DNA from: Clostridiales bacterium SIT11
Lineage (GTDB): Bacteria; Bacillota; Clostridia; Tissierellales; Peptoniphilaceae
DNA: 64,000 bases
Assembly (NCBI GenBank): GCA_001299455.1
Contig: CYUK01000003.1
Coordinates: 992,001-1,056,000, forward strand
Reading direction: 5' to 3'
The position numbers and the translations under genes were made by a program. Shown here piece after piece: positions 38,563 through 47,807 of the stretch; position 1 is the first letter of the stretch; every line of letters starts with the position of its first letter. A model generated the notes under the pieces. It was given only the letters and a program-made list of their open reading frames with translations. It had not been told where the DNA came from and did no database searches.

Positions 38563-39123
38563 ATGGAAAAAATCGAACTGGACTTTCCTAGAATTGAAGG
38601 CCATTATGGGGTCAACCAGGCCTGGATGGGAAAGACTCCCTATATCCGGAACCGGTCCTGTGGCCTGGCGGCTCTTTTAAATGTCTTGATTTATGAAAAA
38701 ATCCTTCCTATCCAAAGTCGGAAAAAAGCGGCCTACTACCTGGACCAAATGGTTAAACCCTGGCTTCCAAGGCCCTGGGGGATTCCCAACTTCCTGGTCC
38801 TCCAAGGCCTCTTTAAAACTTTTACCAAAAAGCCCTACCGGCTGGTTTCCTATAGGGGGCCTTTTGGGGATACAAAAAGAGTGGCCACCTTTATTAAGGA
38901 GGGCCTAAAAAAGGGTCACCCCCTCCTCCTCTTGACCTATGGCCACAAAAATCCCCACTTCCACAACCACTGGGTCACCTTAACAGGCCTTTTTGAAAGA
39001 GAAGGAAAAACCTACTTTATCGCCTCCAACTGGGGAGAGCGGCGGATTTATCAGCTGGAAGACTACTTGTCCCTTCCCTCTCCCTACCGGTCCCTAGGTT
39101 ATTTTGAGCCTAAAAATAAATAA
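38563..39123 (+). CDS. Papain-fold (C39-like) protein of unknown role
   Basis: 186 residues without signal peptide. NRSCGLAALLNVL (cysteine at about 29), HNHWVTLTGLF (histidine at about 137) and IASNWGE (asparagine at about 158) give a Cys-His-Asn order like papain-fold peptidases such as C39. No transporter or bacteriocin gene is near. AGAGGC is the weak ribosome site before the ATG. Single-gene unit with a strong terminator. It could be a cytoplasmic peptidase or amidase, or a secreted protein exported by another way. Confidence 0.6.
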   Translation: MEKIELDFPRIEGHYGVNQAWMGKTPYIRNRSCGLAALLNVLIYEKILPIQSRKKAAYYLDQMVKPWLPRPWGIPNFLVLQGLFKTFTKKPYRLVSYRGPFGDTKRVATFIKEGLKKGHPLLLLTYGHKNPHFHNHWVTLTGLFEREGKTYFIASNWGERRIYQLEDYLSLPSPYRSLGYFEPKNK

Positions 39124-39130
39124 GTCCTAT

Positions 39131-39159
39131 GAAAAAAGCCCTGGACCAGGGCTTTTTTC
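39131..39159. terminator. Bidirectional terminator between converging genes
   Basis: AAAAAAGCCCTGG pairs with the AGGGCTTTTTT side around a three-base loop; works for both the C39-like gene (plus) and the desulfhydrase operon (minus). Confidence 0.92.
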
Positions 39160-39170
39160 GCAGTTTATCT

Positions 39171-40214
39171 TTATAAGTCTCCAATAATTTCTTTTTCTGA
39201 AAATAGGGCCGTGGCCCCTCCTGTGTGGAGGAAGACTACAGAATCTCCCTTTTTATACCGGCCTTCTCTTATATCATGGAGAAGGCAGGAAAAGGCCTTG
39301 CCTGTATAGACAGGGTCCAGGAGGATGCCCTCTGTCCTGGCCAAATATTGGATGGCTTCTGTCGCCTGGGCATTGGGCCTTTCATAGCCAGGGGCGTAAA
39401 AGTCCTTTCTTAAATGAAAGTCTTCTTCTTTTACCAGGTCCCCTAAGCCTAAAAGACGGAGGCTTTCATTGGCCAGCTGGGCCTTGACCCTGCCGTAAGA
39501 ATCTCCACTATCTAGGACCAGGACAGATTCAATAGCTGTGGAAGCGTCCAAGGCCTTTTTTCCTGCCATAAGGCCGGCCATGGTTCCTCCAGACCCACAG
39601 GCATGGTAGAGGGCCTTGAAATCAAGTCCCCTTTCCTTGGCCTGGCTATAGACTTCCAGGAAACCTTCTACATAACCCAGGCTTCCCACAGGGTCTGCCC
39701 CGCCCATGGGGATTTCTTGGACCTTCCTTCCCTGGGCTTCCAGGTCCTGAATATAGTTCCTTCCCAAGTCTACAGACCGTCTTTCAACACTGGCAAAGTC
39801 TTCCCCAGGTTCTGGAGTCACTAGGTGGAGGTCTGTATCAAAAATCCGGTTCAAAAGAAGGTTGGCCCGGTAGTCTTCCGGGTCTGGTTCAACCAAGGCT
39901 GCCAGGAAGAGGACGGCCTTCAAGTCATGGACCTTGGCGGCCCAGGCCGTTTGCATGGCATGGTTGGACTGGCTGGCCCCATAGGTGACTAGGGTATCGG
40001 CTCCGTCTTTTAAGGCCTTACCCAGCAAGTATTGGAGCTTCCGGGTCTTGTTTCCCCCAAAGAGGCAGCGACCTGTAAAATCATCTCTCTTGATATAAAG
40101 GTCGACTCCCAGGTCTTGGGACATCCGGTCCAGGCGGACCAGGGGAGTTGGAAAATAGCCCAAGTCTGCCTTGTTCATTTTTTCTAATCTTTCTTTCAGG
40201 TCTTCTATGGTCAT
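39171..40214 (-). CDS. D-cysteine desulfhydrase / ACC deaminase family
   Basis: 347 residues of a fold-type II PLP enzyme. The PLP lysine is in FGGNKTRKLQYLL, YGASQSNHAMQTAW is the substrate loop, and ACGSGGTMAGL binds the phosphate. The family degrades D-cysteine to pyruvate, ammonia and sulfide or deaminates ACC. I chose the ATG at 40214, which has AGGAGG seven bases upstream and overlaps the previous stop codon by four bases (ATGA). Last gene of the trkA-ung-hydrolase operon. D-cysteine use is the likelier role in an anaerobe. Confidence 0.87.
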   Translation of the reverse strand: MTIEDLKERLEKMNKADLGYFPTPLVRLDRMSQDLGVDLYIKRDDFTGRCLFGGNKTRKLQYLLGKALKDGADTLVTYGASQSNHAMQTAWAAKVHDLKAVLFLAALVEPDPEDYRANLLLNRIFDTDLHLVTPEPGEDFASVERRSVDLGRNYIQDLEAQGRKVQEIPMGGADPVGSLGYVEGFLEVYSQAKERGLDFKALYHACGSGGTMAGLMAGKKALDASTAIESVLVLDSGDSYGRVKAQLANESLRLLGLGDLVKEEDFHLRKDFYAPGYERPNAQATEAIQYLARTEGILLDPVYTGKAFSCLLHDIREGRYKKGDSVVFLHTGGATALFSEKEIIGDL

Positions 40215-40948
40215 TTGCTGGCCTCCTTTGTCCAATTCTTTTTTATCCTACTTAAATGAGGGTCTTCCTGGAATAAAAAGTCCAGGCCCCCCTCTAGCAT
40301 ATTTGTCGTGACAACATGGCCTGTCCCTTCAAAAACCTGGAAGGTCCAGGGACCTTGGCCTGTTTCCTCCAAGGCATGGTAAAAACTTTCCTGGTAGGGG
40401 GCCAGAACAGTGATGTCCTCCCGGCCATTTCCCAGAAAAAGAGTCTTGTCCTTAAATTGGTCCAGCCGATCCATGGGATTTAAGACCTCCTGAAAATCCA
40501 CTTGAGCCCCATAAAAACGGGCAAAACCAGAAAAATCAAAGGCCCCGTTAAGGCTCAAGGCCCCCTGGACAGGGTAGGTGGCCAGGATGGCCCCTGTGGT
40601 CATGGCTCCCATGGAATGGCCGGCTAAGTAAATTTTTTCTCCCTTCAACTGGTCGTAGAAGACTTGAAATTCCTGGCGGTTTCTTTCAATCACCTTAAAA
40701 AGCTCATTCCAATCCACTTCTCCTTCTGTGGAATGGTCCGGAGATCTCCTCCTGCCATGGTAGAGGGCATCTGGCAGGTAGGTGTCAAAGCCGAAACTTG
40801 CCAGGATTTTTCCCCGGAAAATAGAAGATTCGGCGGAAGAATTCCAGCCATGATAGTAGACCATGGTGGAATGGCCTCCTCCCCTGGGGCTGATATGAAT
40901 GTAGGGAAGGCCCTTAAAATTTCCTTCTTCCACAAGCAAATTAAACAT
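40211..40948 (-). CDS. Alpha/beta hydrolase
   Basis: 245 residues. HGWNSSAESSIFRG near residue 32 is the oxyanion region, LAGHSMGAMTTGAI holds the nucleophile serine, GREDI a candidate aspartate and GTGHVV the histidine. The group is close to YitV/BAAT-like esterases; the substrate is unknown. It overlaps the ung stop by eight bases and the next gene by four, so it is coupled to both. AGGAGG-like GGAGGA lies before the start. Confidence 0.85.
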   Translation of the reverse strand: MFNLLVEEGNFKGLPYIHISPRGGGHSTMVYYHGWNSSAESSIFRGKILASFGFDTYLPDALYHGRRRSPDHSTEGEVDWNELFKVIERNRQEFQVFYDQLKGEKIYLAGHSMGAMTTGAILATYPVQGALSLNGAFDFSGFARFYGAQVDFQEVLNPMDRLDQFKDKTLFLGNGREDITVLAPYQESFYHALEETGQGPWTFQVFEGTGHVVTTNMLEGGLDFLFQEDPHLSRIKKNWTKEASK

Positions 40949-41627
40949 GGTCTTCCTCCTTTAATCTCCAGTCAATAGGATCTAGGCCAGCTTCCTGTAA
41001 AAAGTCATTGGTTTTGGAAAAGGGCCGGGACCCGAAAAATCCCCTGTAGGCAGATAAGGGAGAAGGATGGACGGACTCCAAAATCAAATTGTTTTCCCCT
41101 TGGATTAAGTGCTTCTTGGACCGGGCATGGCCTCCCCAAAGGATAAAAACTACTGGACTTTCCTTTTGGGCCAGGAGGGAAATAATGTGGTCTGTGAACA
41201 TTTCCCAGCCAATTTTACTGTGGCTCATGGGGCTGTGGGCCCTGACCGTTAAAGTAGTGTTCAGTAAAAGAACTCCCTGGCGAGCCCAGTCCATTAGGTA
41301 GCCTGACTTGGCTGGAGGAATTCCCAGGTCCTCCTCTAATTCCTGGTAAATATTTTTTAAACTGGGGGGGAGGGCCACTCCAGGCTTGACAGAAAAAGCC
41401 ATACCATGGGCCTGGCCCGGTCCATGGTATGGGTCCTGGCCCAGGATGACCACCTTGGTCCCTTCATAGGAAGAGGCATGGAGGGCATTGAAGATATCCC
41501 CCATGGGAGGGTAGATGGTGTAATTTTTATATTCCTCTACCAGGAGTTTCCGAAGAGCCTGGTAGTAGGGTTTTTCCATTTCCCCAGCCAAGAGGTCCTG
41601 CCAGTCATTTTTAAAAATTTCTTTCAT
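40941..41627 (-). CDS. ung: Uracil-DNA glycosylase, family 1
   Basis: 228 residues, the usual size. VVILGQDPYHGPGQAHG carries the catalytic aspartate, LLNTTLTVRAH and WGGHARSKKHLI are conserved, and HPSPLSAYRG holds the catalytic histidine and the intercalation loop. It removes uracil from DNA. Start at 41627 with GGAGG six bases upstream; the ATG overlaps the trkA stop in ATGA. Cytoplasmic repair enzyme, second gene of the operon. Confidence 0.96.
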   Translation of the reverse strand: MKEIFKNDWQDLLAGEMEKPYYQALRKLLVEEYKNYTIYPPMGDIFNALHASSYEGTKVVILGQDPYHGPGQAHGMAFSVKPGVALPPSLKNIYQELEEDLGIPPAKSGYLMDWARQGVLLLNTTLTVRAHSPMSHSKIGWEMFTDHIISLLAQKESPVVFILWGGHARSKKHLIQGENNLILESVHPSPLSAYRGFFGSRPFSKTNDFLQEAGLDPIDWRLKEEDHV

Positions 41628-42979
41628 TCCTGCCCTCCAATCCATTTCTTTAAGAGGGAAACTTGTTCACTTTTGTAGATTCTCTTTAAGAGTTGGTCCC
41701 TGAGAGAGGACTTGGCAAAGATAATTAAACTGTCTTCGCCCTGGAAGATGAGTTCCCCCGAGGGGATAATTAACTGGCGGTGGCGCAAGACAGCCCCCAC
41801 AATAACCCCTTCCTTTAAGGAAATCTCCTTTAAACTTTTGCCTACAAGGGGGGAATCTTTCAAGAGTTCCAGTTCCAAGACCTCTGTTGTGGCCCCAGGA
41901 AGGGGGGTAATGTGAATCTTGCCCGGCTGGTGGATCATGGTAAAAATGGAGGAGGCCATCATGGCCCGGGGATTTAATTGAAGGCCAACCACCACTTTTT
42001 CTGTGGCCTTGGCATAGTCCTTGTGGTTAATCAGGCAGAAAGTTTTCAAAAAACCCACCTGGCCAGCCAGGATTGCCATGAGGACATTGTCGTTATCCTC
42101 CCTGCTGGCGCAAATAACCCCCTGGTAGTCCTGGGGATTTACATTGGAAAAAGTCTCTAGGCTGGTCAGGTCCTCCTCCTTGATATAGGCCTTGGGAAGG
42201 GCCAGCCGCCAGGCTCTCAGGTCTTCTCCCCTAGGAAGGGAGATGTCCACGTCAAAGTCCCGGTCCATTAAAGACAGGGCCAGGTTTTTTGCATCCAGAG
42301 AGGCCCCTAAGATCCAAAATTTTTTCCTTTGGCCCTTGGGAGCAAAAATAGAATCCTTCCGGCGGAAGACCTCCATGGATCCGGACCCTAGGAGATAGAG
42401 CCGGTCCCCTTCCTTTAAAAGAGTATTCCCCCGGGGAACAAAAAAATCTCCATCCCGGTAGATGGTCACCACCAGGGTCCTGTCCAAGCTTAGGTCCTTT
42501 AAGGGCTTGCCTAGGATGGGGTGGTCCCTTTCCAGGGTATAGGTCCAGATATCCAGCTTGGGATGGAGGTAGCGCCTTTGAGGAAGGCCTCCTTCTTCCA
42601 CAGCAAAATTGACAATTTCATCCGCCAGGTTTCTTCCCGGATAAAAGTAGTCATCAATATAGGGAAACAGGTCCCTGACCTGAGACTGGGCCAGGTCATG
42701 GTCTTGAATTAAAACCATCACCGTCCCCTCTCCATTTTTTTTACAAAGAGAAGCCCTTAAAATATTTTCCTCATCCCGGTCCCCCACCAGTAGAAAATAA
42801 TCCATGGGCCCCAGGGCCCCTAATTCTTCATAGCTAAAAGGGAGGATGTGGAGCCTTTTATTTGCCGGTCCATCCACAAAATCCCCCTGGGTCAGCCAAT
42901 AAACGTCATTTTTCTGGGTCAATAAAAATTCAACCAGGTCTAGGGCAATTAAATTGTCCCCTACTACACAAAACTTCAT
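41624..42979 (-). CDS. trkA: Potassium uptake regulator TrkA
   Basis: 451 residues with two RCK_N-RCK_C halves (about 1-225 and 228-450). VVGDNLIALDLVEFL opens the first nucleotide-binding domain; WILGASLDAKNLALSLMDRDFDVDI the second. The second RCK_C ends with GELIFQGEDSLIIFAKSS. TrkA binds NAD(H) or ATP under the membrane and gates a TrkH channel; no TrkH gene is in the window. GAGGGGG precedes the ATG at 42979. First gene of a four-gene coupled operon. Confidence 0.9.
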   Translation of the reverse strand: MKFCVVGDNLIALDLVEFLLTQKNDVYWLTQGDFVDGPANKRLHILPFSYEELGALGPMDYFLLVGDRDEENILRASLCKKNGEGTVMVLIQDHDLAQSQVRDLFPYIDDYFYPGRNLADEIVNFAVEEGGLPQRRYLHPKLDIWTYTLERDHPILGKPLKDLSLDRTLVVTIYRDGDFFVPRGNTLLKEGDRLYLLGSGSMEVFRRKDSIFAPKGQRKKFWILGASLDAKNLALSLMDRDFDVDISLPRGEDLRAWRLALPKAYIKEEDLTSLETFSNVNPQDYQGVICASREDNDNVLMAILAGQVGFLKTFCLINHKDYAKATEKVVVGLQLNPRAMMASSIFTMIHQPGKIHITPLPGATTEVLELELLKDSPLVGKSLKEISLKEGVIVGAVLRHRQLIIPSGELIFQGEDSLIIFAKSSLRDQLLKRIYKSEQVSLLKKWIGGQE

Positions 42980-43133
42980 ACTTTCCCCCTCTTCCTTGGT
43001 CTTAATCAAATTCTAATCCATTGAAGAAATTTATACAAGTTTTTCCCCTGGCTAGAAAGAATTCCTTGGACAATACCTGGTCTATTCCTGAAATACTTCC
43101 ATATTTCTTCTATAAATCCTCCAATCCTGTTTA

Positions 43134-43142
43134 CCCCCCCCC
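43134..43142 (+). repeat. Nine-base C tract upstream of a lipoprotein gene
   Basis: Nine consecutive Cs in the 224-bp divergent region, 61 bases before the lipoprotein start codon and followed by TGTTCCGGGG, with which it can pair. See findings. Confidence 0.6.
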
Positions 43143-43203
43143 TGTTCCGGGGTATCTAGTAAATAAGAAGCTTATATTTCTTTTTTATTTTAGGAGGATT
43201 CTT

Positions 43204-43926
43204 ATGAAAAAATATCTACTTATTTTATGTCTCCTTGCCCTCCTTTTAGGAGGCTGTGGAAACCAGGAAAAAACCAAGGAAGATCCAGTTTTTTCCCACT
43301 TCTTAAGCCAAGAGGACTTGACGTCTTATGTCTTAAAGTCCAAAAGCCAAGCTAGCTTTCTCGGCTCTCTCAAGGAAGACTATACAGGTCTTCTGGAAAG
43401 GACCAAGGACCCAGACGTCTCCCACAGTATCTGGGAAGGCCTTGAAGAAGGGAAAAAAGTCACCGTTGAATCCTATCAGGTGGACAAGGTCCTTTATTCC
43501 CGAGAAAATGGAAAGTCCTGGCAAAAATCTTCCCTGGAAGACGGGGCCCAAGGGAAGGAAAAAACCTCTTTTGTTGGCCAAACAATCTTAAGTCCAGATA
43601 AGCTTTTAAAAAACCTAAAAGACTATTATACTGTCCAAGAGGAGGACGGGACCTATCTAGCCAGCCTAGAATCCAGTCCCGAAACCCTTGGAGAAATCCA
43701 AGACATCCTCTTTGGCAAGGATGGAAAGGACCCGGTTTTTGGAGACTTAACTTCCTTTAAGGCAAAATTTTCCTTTGAAAAAGAGACCTACTATCCCCTG
43801 TCCTTTTCCTGGGAAGCGGACTTTTTAAGTCCAGACAAGAAGGCCACCACCATCAACCAGGAAGGGACCTATGAAAAGGTCAATGCCTTAGAAAAAATAG
43901 ACCTGCCAGAAGAAATTCAAGAATAA
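43204..43926 (+). CDS. Putative lipoprotein of unknown function
   Basis: 240 residues. The signal peptide MKKYLLILCLLALLLGGCGNQ ends in the lipobox LGGC (cysteine 18). The mature protein has a repeating strand-turn pattern with many aromatic and charged residues (for instance TVESYQVDKVLYSRENGKSW), resembling beta-rich lipoproteins of the LppX/LolA-like type, but I cannot assign a family. The ATG at 43204 has AGGAGG eight bases upstream; the frame is open earlier without a ribosome site. The upstream C tract could switch expression. Confidence 0.72.
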   Translation: MKKYLLILCLLALLLGGCGNQEKTKEDPVFSHFLSQEDLTSYVLKSKSQASFLGSLKEDYTGLLERTKDPDVSHSIWEGLEEGKKVTVESYQVDKVLYSRENGKSWQKSSLEDGAQGKEKTSFVGQTILSPDKLLKNLKDYYTVQEEDGTYLASLESSPETLGEIQDILFGKDGKDPVFGDLTSFKAKFSFEKETYYPLSFSWEADFLSPDKKATTINQEGTYEKVNALEKIDLPEEIQE

Positions 43927-43992
43927 AGTCTGTCAATGAATCCTTTTTAAGAAGGTTTATCTTTCTTAAAATGACAAAAAGAAGTGGTATTC

Positions 43993-44466
43993 ATGACTCG
44001 ATTTATAGAAAAAATCCTAGATAAAACAAGAAGATGGGTCCTGCCTCTGGCCTTCTTAAAGGCTTTTTTCATCTTCCCCTTGGGCCTAAGTCAGATTGTT
44101 TTTGCTGTCTGGCTCTGGCCCCTACGGGCCGGCCTCATCCTTCTAGGTTTAATCGGCATGGTCTTTGGGACCCTGTCCATCTACCTAGACCTTGTAGGAT
44201 CTGTCTACTATCTAGTGAAAAGAAGAAAGAAGGACCGGATTTTTCTATGGGCCCTCCTCCCTCATCTTCTATACTTTTTTAACGCCATGCTGGGAGAGCC
44301 TATCTGGACCTGGGGCCAAGACCAGTGGTTTTCTGTCTTAGACTATACTTTTGGGGGCCCCTTCCTTTGGGGCAAGTTCTTCCCTATTTTCCTAGAAGAA
44401 GGAGGAAAAATCCTCTTTCATCCCACTTATATTCCGGACCCCTTTAATGAACGAGGTCCCCACTAA
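43993..44466 (+). CDS. Small membrane protein of unknown function
   Basis: 157 residues with about four hydrophobic segments (14-30, 36-52, 56-72, 80-96), separated by a basic loop (RRKKDR), and a less hydrophobic C-terminal third rich in aromatics. I do not recognise a family. The ATG at 43993 follows only a weak AAGAAGTGG site; a GTG three codons earlier is possible. It lies 66 bases after the lipoprotein gene on the same strand and shares the downstream terminator, so they may form one transcript. Confidence 0.6.
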   Translation: MTRFIEKILDKTRRWVLPLAFLKAFFIFPLGLSQIVFAVWLWPLRAGLILLGLIGMVFGTLSIYLDLVGSVYYLVKRRKKDRIFLWALLPHLLYFFNAMLGEPIWTWGQDQWFSVLDYTFGGPFLWGKFFPIFLEEGGKILFHPTYIPDPFNERGPH

Positions 44467-44485
44467 TCATTTTTACAAGTAGATT

Positions 44486-44521
44486 GCAAAAAGGAAGCGA
44501 GTTTTCACCAGCTTCCTTTTT
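44486..44521. terminator. Bidirectional terminator
   Basis: AAGGAAGC pairs with GCTTCCTT, with A-run before and T-run after. It serves the small membrane protein gene and the converging CDF transporter gene. Confidence 0.88.
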
Positions 44522-45675
44522 TAATATTCCAGGTCAATATCCACAACAGCCTGGATTCCCTGGAAGTTTTCTTCTAAATAGTCTGTCACTTCTTGCCGGA
44601 CCAGGTCCCGAGAGGATTCTTTCCGGTAGGCATGACCCAGGACGGTAATATCTACATAAATTTTCTTTTCCTCTTCCACATAGCTTAGGTCATGGTAGCC
44701 TAAAAGGTCTCTGTGGGTCCGAATATACTGGTCCAGGGCCTTCATAATCTTCCGTTCAAAGGGAGATTCACCGCCAATAGGGTCCACATGAACAATTAAA
44801 TGGACGTCCATTTCTTTGGAAATTTCCCGCTCCGCCTGGTCAATAATTTCATGGACTTCCACCAGGGACAGGTCTGCCGGAAACTCTGCATCCAGGACCA
44901 CCACTGTTTTTTCCGGGCCAAAGGAGTTAAAAATCATGTCATGGACTCCTAGGACATGGTCATAGGACATCATCCGGGTGTAGAGTTCATTTTGGACTTC
45001 CAGGCTAGGGGCCTCGCCAATGAGTTCACTTAAGGTTTGGGAAATTAAATCCCAGCCGGACTTCATAATTAAAATAGAGACGACCAGGCCCACACTTCCG
45101 TCCACTGGAAAAGCCACCAGAGGGTCTAGGAAAATAGAAACTAAGACCACTCCCGTCACCAGGCAGTCCCCTAAAGAATCCATGGCCGTGGCCTTTAGGG
45201 GGGAGGAGTCGATACTTTCCCCTATTTTTTTATTAAAGTTTGCCTGCCAAAATTTGACCCCAATAGACAGGACCAGGACCACCAGGCCTATAGGTGTAAA
45301 GTGGGTTTTTATAGGATAGAGAATCCGGTCAATGCTGGTCCTTGCAAATTGCAGGCCCACCACCATAACAAAGGCGGAGATAATCATTCCCGTCACATAT
45401 TCAATCCGTCCATGGCCCTGGGGATGGTCCTCATCGGCGGGTTTTCCGGCAAAGTGGGTGCCGGCAATGGTAATGATGGAGGAGGTGGAGTCCATAAGAT
45501 TGTTAATGGCGTCGGCCATCACAGAAACAGACCCAGACATCCAGCCTAGGATGAGTTTTACAATAGTTAAAATTCCGTTGGAAATCAGGCCTACAATGCC
45601 GGCCCAGAGGGCAATTTTCGTCCGATTTTCCCCCTCCCGATTAAAATTTCCCTTATTTAACACCCACTGGATCAT
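44521..45675 (-). CDS. Cation diffusion facilitator transporter
   Basis: 384 residues: six membrane helices in the first 210, then a cytoplasmic ferredoxin-like domain and a further C-terminal extension. Metal-binding signatures are [14 protein letters not shown] (D-x3-D type, helix II) and [13 protein letters not shown], plus [15 protein letters not shown] in helix V. CDF proteins export zinc, manganese or iron with protons. HVDPIGGE in the tail is typical. It overlaps the small DUF896 gene by four bases. The metal cannot be told; lack of a histidine-rich loop speaks somewhat against zinc. Confidence 0.9.
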   Translation of the reverse strand: MIQWVLNKGNFNREGENRTKIALWAGIVGLISNGILTIVKLILGWMSGSVSVMADAINNLMDSTSSIITIAGTHFAGKPADEDHPQGHGRIEYVTGMIISAFVMVVGLQFARTSIDRILYPIKTHFTPIGLVVLVLSIGVKFWQANFNKKIGESIDSSPLKATAMDSLGDCLVTGVVLVSIFLDPLVAFPVDGSVGLVVSILIMKSGWDLISQTLSELIGEAPSLEVQNELYTRMMSYDHVLGVHDMIFNSFGPEKTVVVLDAEFPADLSLVEVHEIIDQAEREISKEMDVHLIVHVDPIGGESPFERKIMKALDQYIRTHRDLLGYHDLSYVEEEKKIYVDITVLGHAYRKESSRDLVRQEVTDYLEENFQGIQAVVDIDLEY

Positions 45676-45893
45676 TGGTCTTCTTTCTCTCTTTCTGCAC
45701 GAATTTTTTCCGGAGTGACGTCTCTTCCCTCTTCATCCACCACCTTGGTGTGAACTAGGGTCTTCCGAAAGCTTTCCCTGAAGTCCTTGATATAATCTTC
45801 CCGTAATTTTTTTTGTTCTGCTTTTTCTTCTTCTGTCAAGTCTCTGGTCTTCGAAAGTCTTGCCAGTTCATTTATTCGATCTAAATTTGTCAA
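45672..45893 (-). CDS. DUF896 (YnzC-type) small protein
   Basis: 73 residues: [32 protein letters not shown] is the two-helix core of the DUF896/UPF0291 family, followed by a charged tail. In Bacillus such proteins (YnzC) are under SOS control, but function is unknown. The start is a TTG with GAGGGA five bases upstream. An extended -10 promoter (TGGTATAAT) lies about 35 bases before it. It is coupled to the CDF transporter gene. Confidence 0.9.
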   Translation of the reverse strand: MTNLDRINELARLSKTRDLTEEEKAEQKKLREDYIKDFRESFRKTLVHTKVVDEEGRDVTPEKIRAEREKEDQ

Positions 45894-45925
45894 AAAATCC
45901 CTCTTTTCTTCCTGGTATTTCCACT

Positions 45926-45934
45926 ATTATACCA
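45926..45934 (-). promoter_or_regulatory. Extended -10 promoter of the DUF896-CDF operon
   Basis: TGGTATAAT on the minus strand, 33 bases before the TTG start; no clear -35. Confidence 0.6.
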
Positions 45935-46009
45935 TGTTTGGCCTTATTTTTCCTGGAAATTCCCTCCTAGAATTCTTTTCAAAAGATTAGGATTTTCTTT
46001 AAGAATCCT

Positions 46010-46038
46010 TTGAAAATATGGCCCGTATCATGTATTAT
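46010..46038 (+). promoter_or_regulatory. Promoter of the phosphate cotransporter gene
   Basis: TTGAAA (46010-46015), a 17-base spacer and TATTAT (46033-46038), 25 bases before the start codon. Confidence 0.75.
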
Positions 46039-46063
46039 AAATGTAGATACAAAGGGGGAATTT

Positions 46064-47662
46064 ATGACCATATATACCGTCTTTGCCATGCTAGGTGGTC
46101 TTGCTCTATTTCTCTATGGAATGGATCTCATGAGTGATGGCCTTGAAACCACAGCTGGCAATAAGCTTCATACTCTGATTGAGAAGCTTACATCATCTAC
46201 AGGAAAGGGGCTTTTGGTCGGGATTTTTGTCACGGCCTTAATCCAGTCTTCTTCCGCTACCACAGTTATGACTGTAGGTTTTGTAAATGCAGGACTTATG
46301 AGTCTTCGCCAGTCTGTCGGGATTATTATGGGGGCCAATATTGGGACCACTGTCACTGGACAATTGGTGGCCTTAAATATTACAAAATCGGCTCCACTTT
46401 TAGCCTTTGGCGGATTTGTCATCTATAAGTTTATTACGAAAAAAACCATATCGAGTCTAGGGTCTGTTATTATGGGCTTGGGGCTTCTTTTTATGGGTAT
46501 GGACATTATGTCCTCCTCTATGAGCCCCCTCCAAGAAAGTCCTTTATTTGCTGACCTTATGATGAAATTTTCCAACCCCCTTCTTGGGGTCTTAATTGGA
46601 GCCTTGGTTACCGCCTTGATCCAATCTTCTTCCGCTTCCATGGGGATTCTCCAAGCCCTATCCAATAAAAACTTGGTGAGCCTATCTTCATCGATGTACA
46701 TTATTTGTGGCTTTAACATTGGGACCTGTATTACATCCATCCTCTCTTCCATGGGGTCCTCTGTCAATGCCAAAAGAACGGCCATGGTCCACGTCCTCTT
46801 TAATTCCATTGGGACGATTATTTTTATTTGCCTGGCCCAGTTTTTGCCTATCGAAGCCTTTATCCGGTCCATATCCAAAGACTTACCGGCGGCCCAATTG
46901 GCCAATCTCCATACCCTATTTAACGTGGCTTCCACAGTCATCCTCTTTCCTTTTTCTAAGCACCTGGCTGGTCTTGCCACGAAGATTCTTCCCATGAAGG
47001 ACTCTCCCATGGACCAAATGAGCCTGCGCTATATTAAGCCGAAAAATGTCAATGATGCCACTTTGGTTTTGACAGACGTCCGGGCAGAAGTAAACCGGAT
47101 GTTGGAGCTTTCCAAGAAAAACTACTACCTGGCCATGGAGTGTTTTTACTATTATGACGAAAAAAAGCATGAGGAAATCCTCCACAATGAAGAAGTGATT
47201 AACTTCTTAAATTCACATATTACCAAGTACATTATTGACCTTTTAAGTGAATCCATGGACGACACTCTTGCTTCTTACTTTACAGCCTATATGCGGATTG
47301 TCCGGGATATTGAACGGGTGGGCGACCACGTCAAGAGCATTGCTGAATACTCTGAAGTGTCCAGCCGCCGTGACCTTTCCTATTCAGACAAGTGCTACGA
47401 AGAATTAGAAATTTTAAATGACGATTTGATTCATTTTTATGACCTAGTTATGAATGAAAAAAATCGAGACATTCGCCGGAACCAATCTCGAAAGACGGAC
47501 TTGGCCATTGAAGAAAAGATTGAAAACTTCCGGAACCAACATCTAGACCGGATGAAGGACGGGATTTGTGATCCAGAAAGTGGCTTAATTTACGAAAAAA
47601 TCTTATCTGCCTATGAACGGATTTCTGCCTACTTGAGAAATATTGGAAAATTAAAACAATAA
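46064..47662 (+). CDS. Na/Pi-cotransporter family protein with PhoU-like domain
   Basis: 532 residues. Two inverted repeats carry TALIQSSSATTVM and TALIQSSSASMG, the sodium/phosphate-binding QSSS motifs; GANIGTTVTG and GFNIGTCITS accompany them. From about residue 330 a soluble PhoU-like helical bundle follows (VRDIERVGDHVKSIAEY). It imports phosphate with sodium, or regulates by the PhoU part. Start at 46064 with AAAGGGGG before; a good promoter lies upstream, which excludes an earlier start. Single-gene unit with strong terminator. Confidence 0.92.
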   Translation: MTIYTVFAMLGGLALFLYGMDLMSDGLETTAGNKLHTLIEKLTSSTGKGLLVGIFVTALIQSSSATTVMTVGFVNAGLMSLRQSVGIIMGANIGTTVTGQLVALNITKSAPLLAFGGFVIYKFITKKTISSLGSVIMGLGLLFMGMDIMSSSMSPLQESPLFADLMMKFSNPLLGVLIGALVTALIQSSSASMGILQALSNKNLVSLSSSMYIICGFNIGTCITSILSSMGSSVNAKRTAMVHVLFNSIGTIIFICLAQFLPIEAFIRSISKDLPAAQLANLHTLFNVASTVILFPFSKHLAGLATKILPMKDSPMDQMSLRYIKPKNVNDATLVLTDVRAEVNRMLELSKKNYYLAMECFYYYDEKKHEEILHNEEVINFLNSHITKYIIDLLSESMDDTLASYFTAYMRIVRDIERVGDHVKSIAEYSEVSSRRDLSYSDKCYEELEILNDDLIHFYDLVMNEKNRDIRRNQSRKTDLAIEEKIENFRNQHLDRMKDGICDPESGLIYEKILSAYERISAYLRNIGKLKQ

Positions 47663-47671
47663 AAATCCAAC

Positions 47672-47707
47672 AAAAAAAAGGGACCTCCAGGGGTCCCATT
47701 TTTTATT
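47672..47707 (+). terminator. Terminator of the Na/Pi-cotransporter gene
   Basis: GGGACC pairs with GGTCCC around TCCAGG, followed by ATTTTTTATT. Confidence 0.88.
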
Positions 47708-47807
47708 GATGACTTATTATGAAATAGAGCTGGCTTAGGTTTTAACTAAATTAATAATGTTTCCTTTTATTTATATTTCTTTCTAAAATAAAGTCTTTCT
47801 TTTGAAA

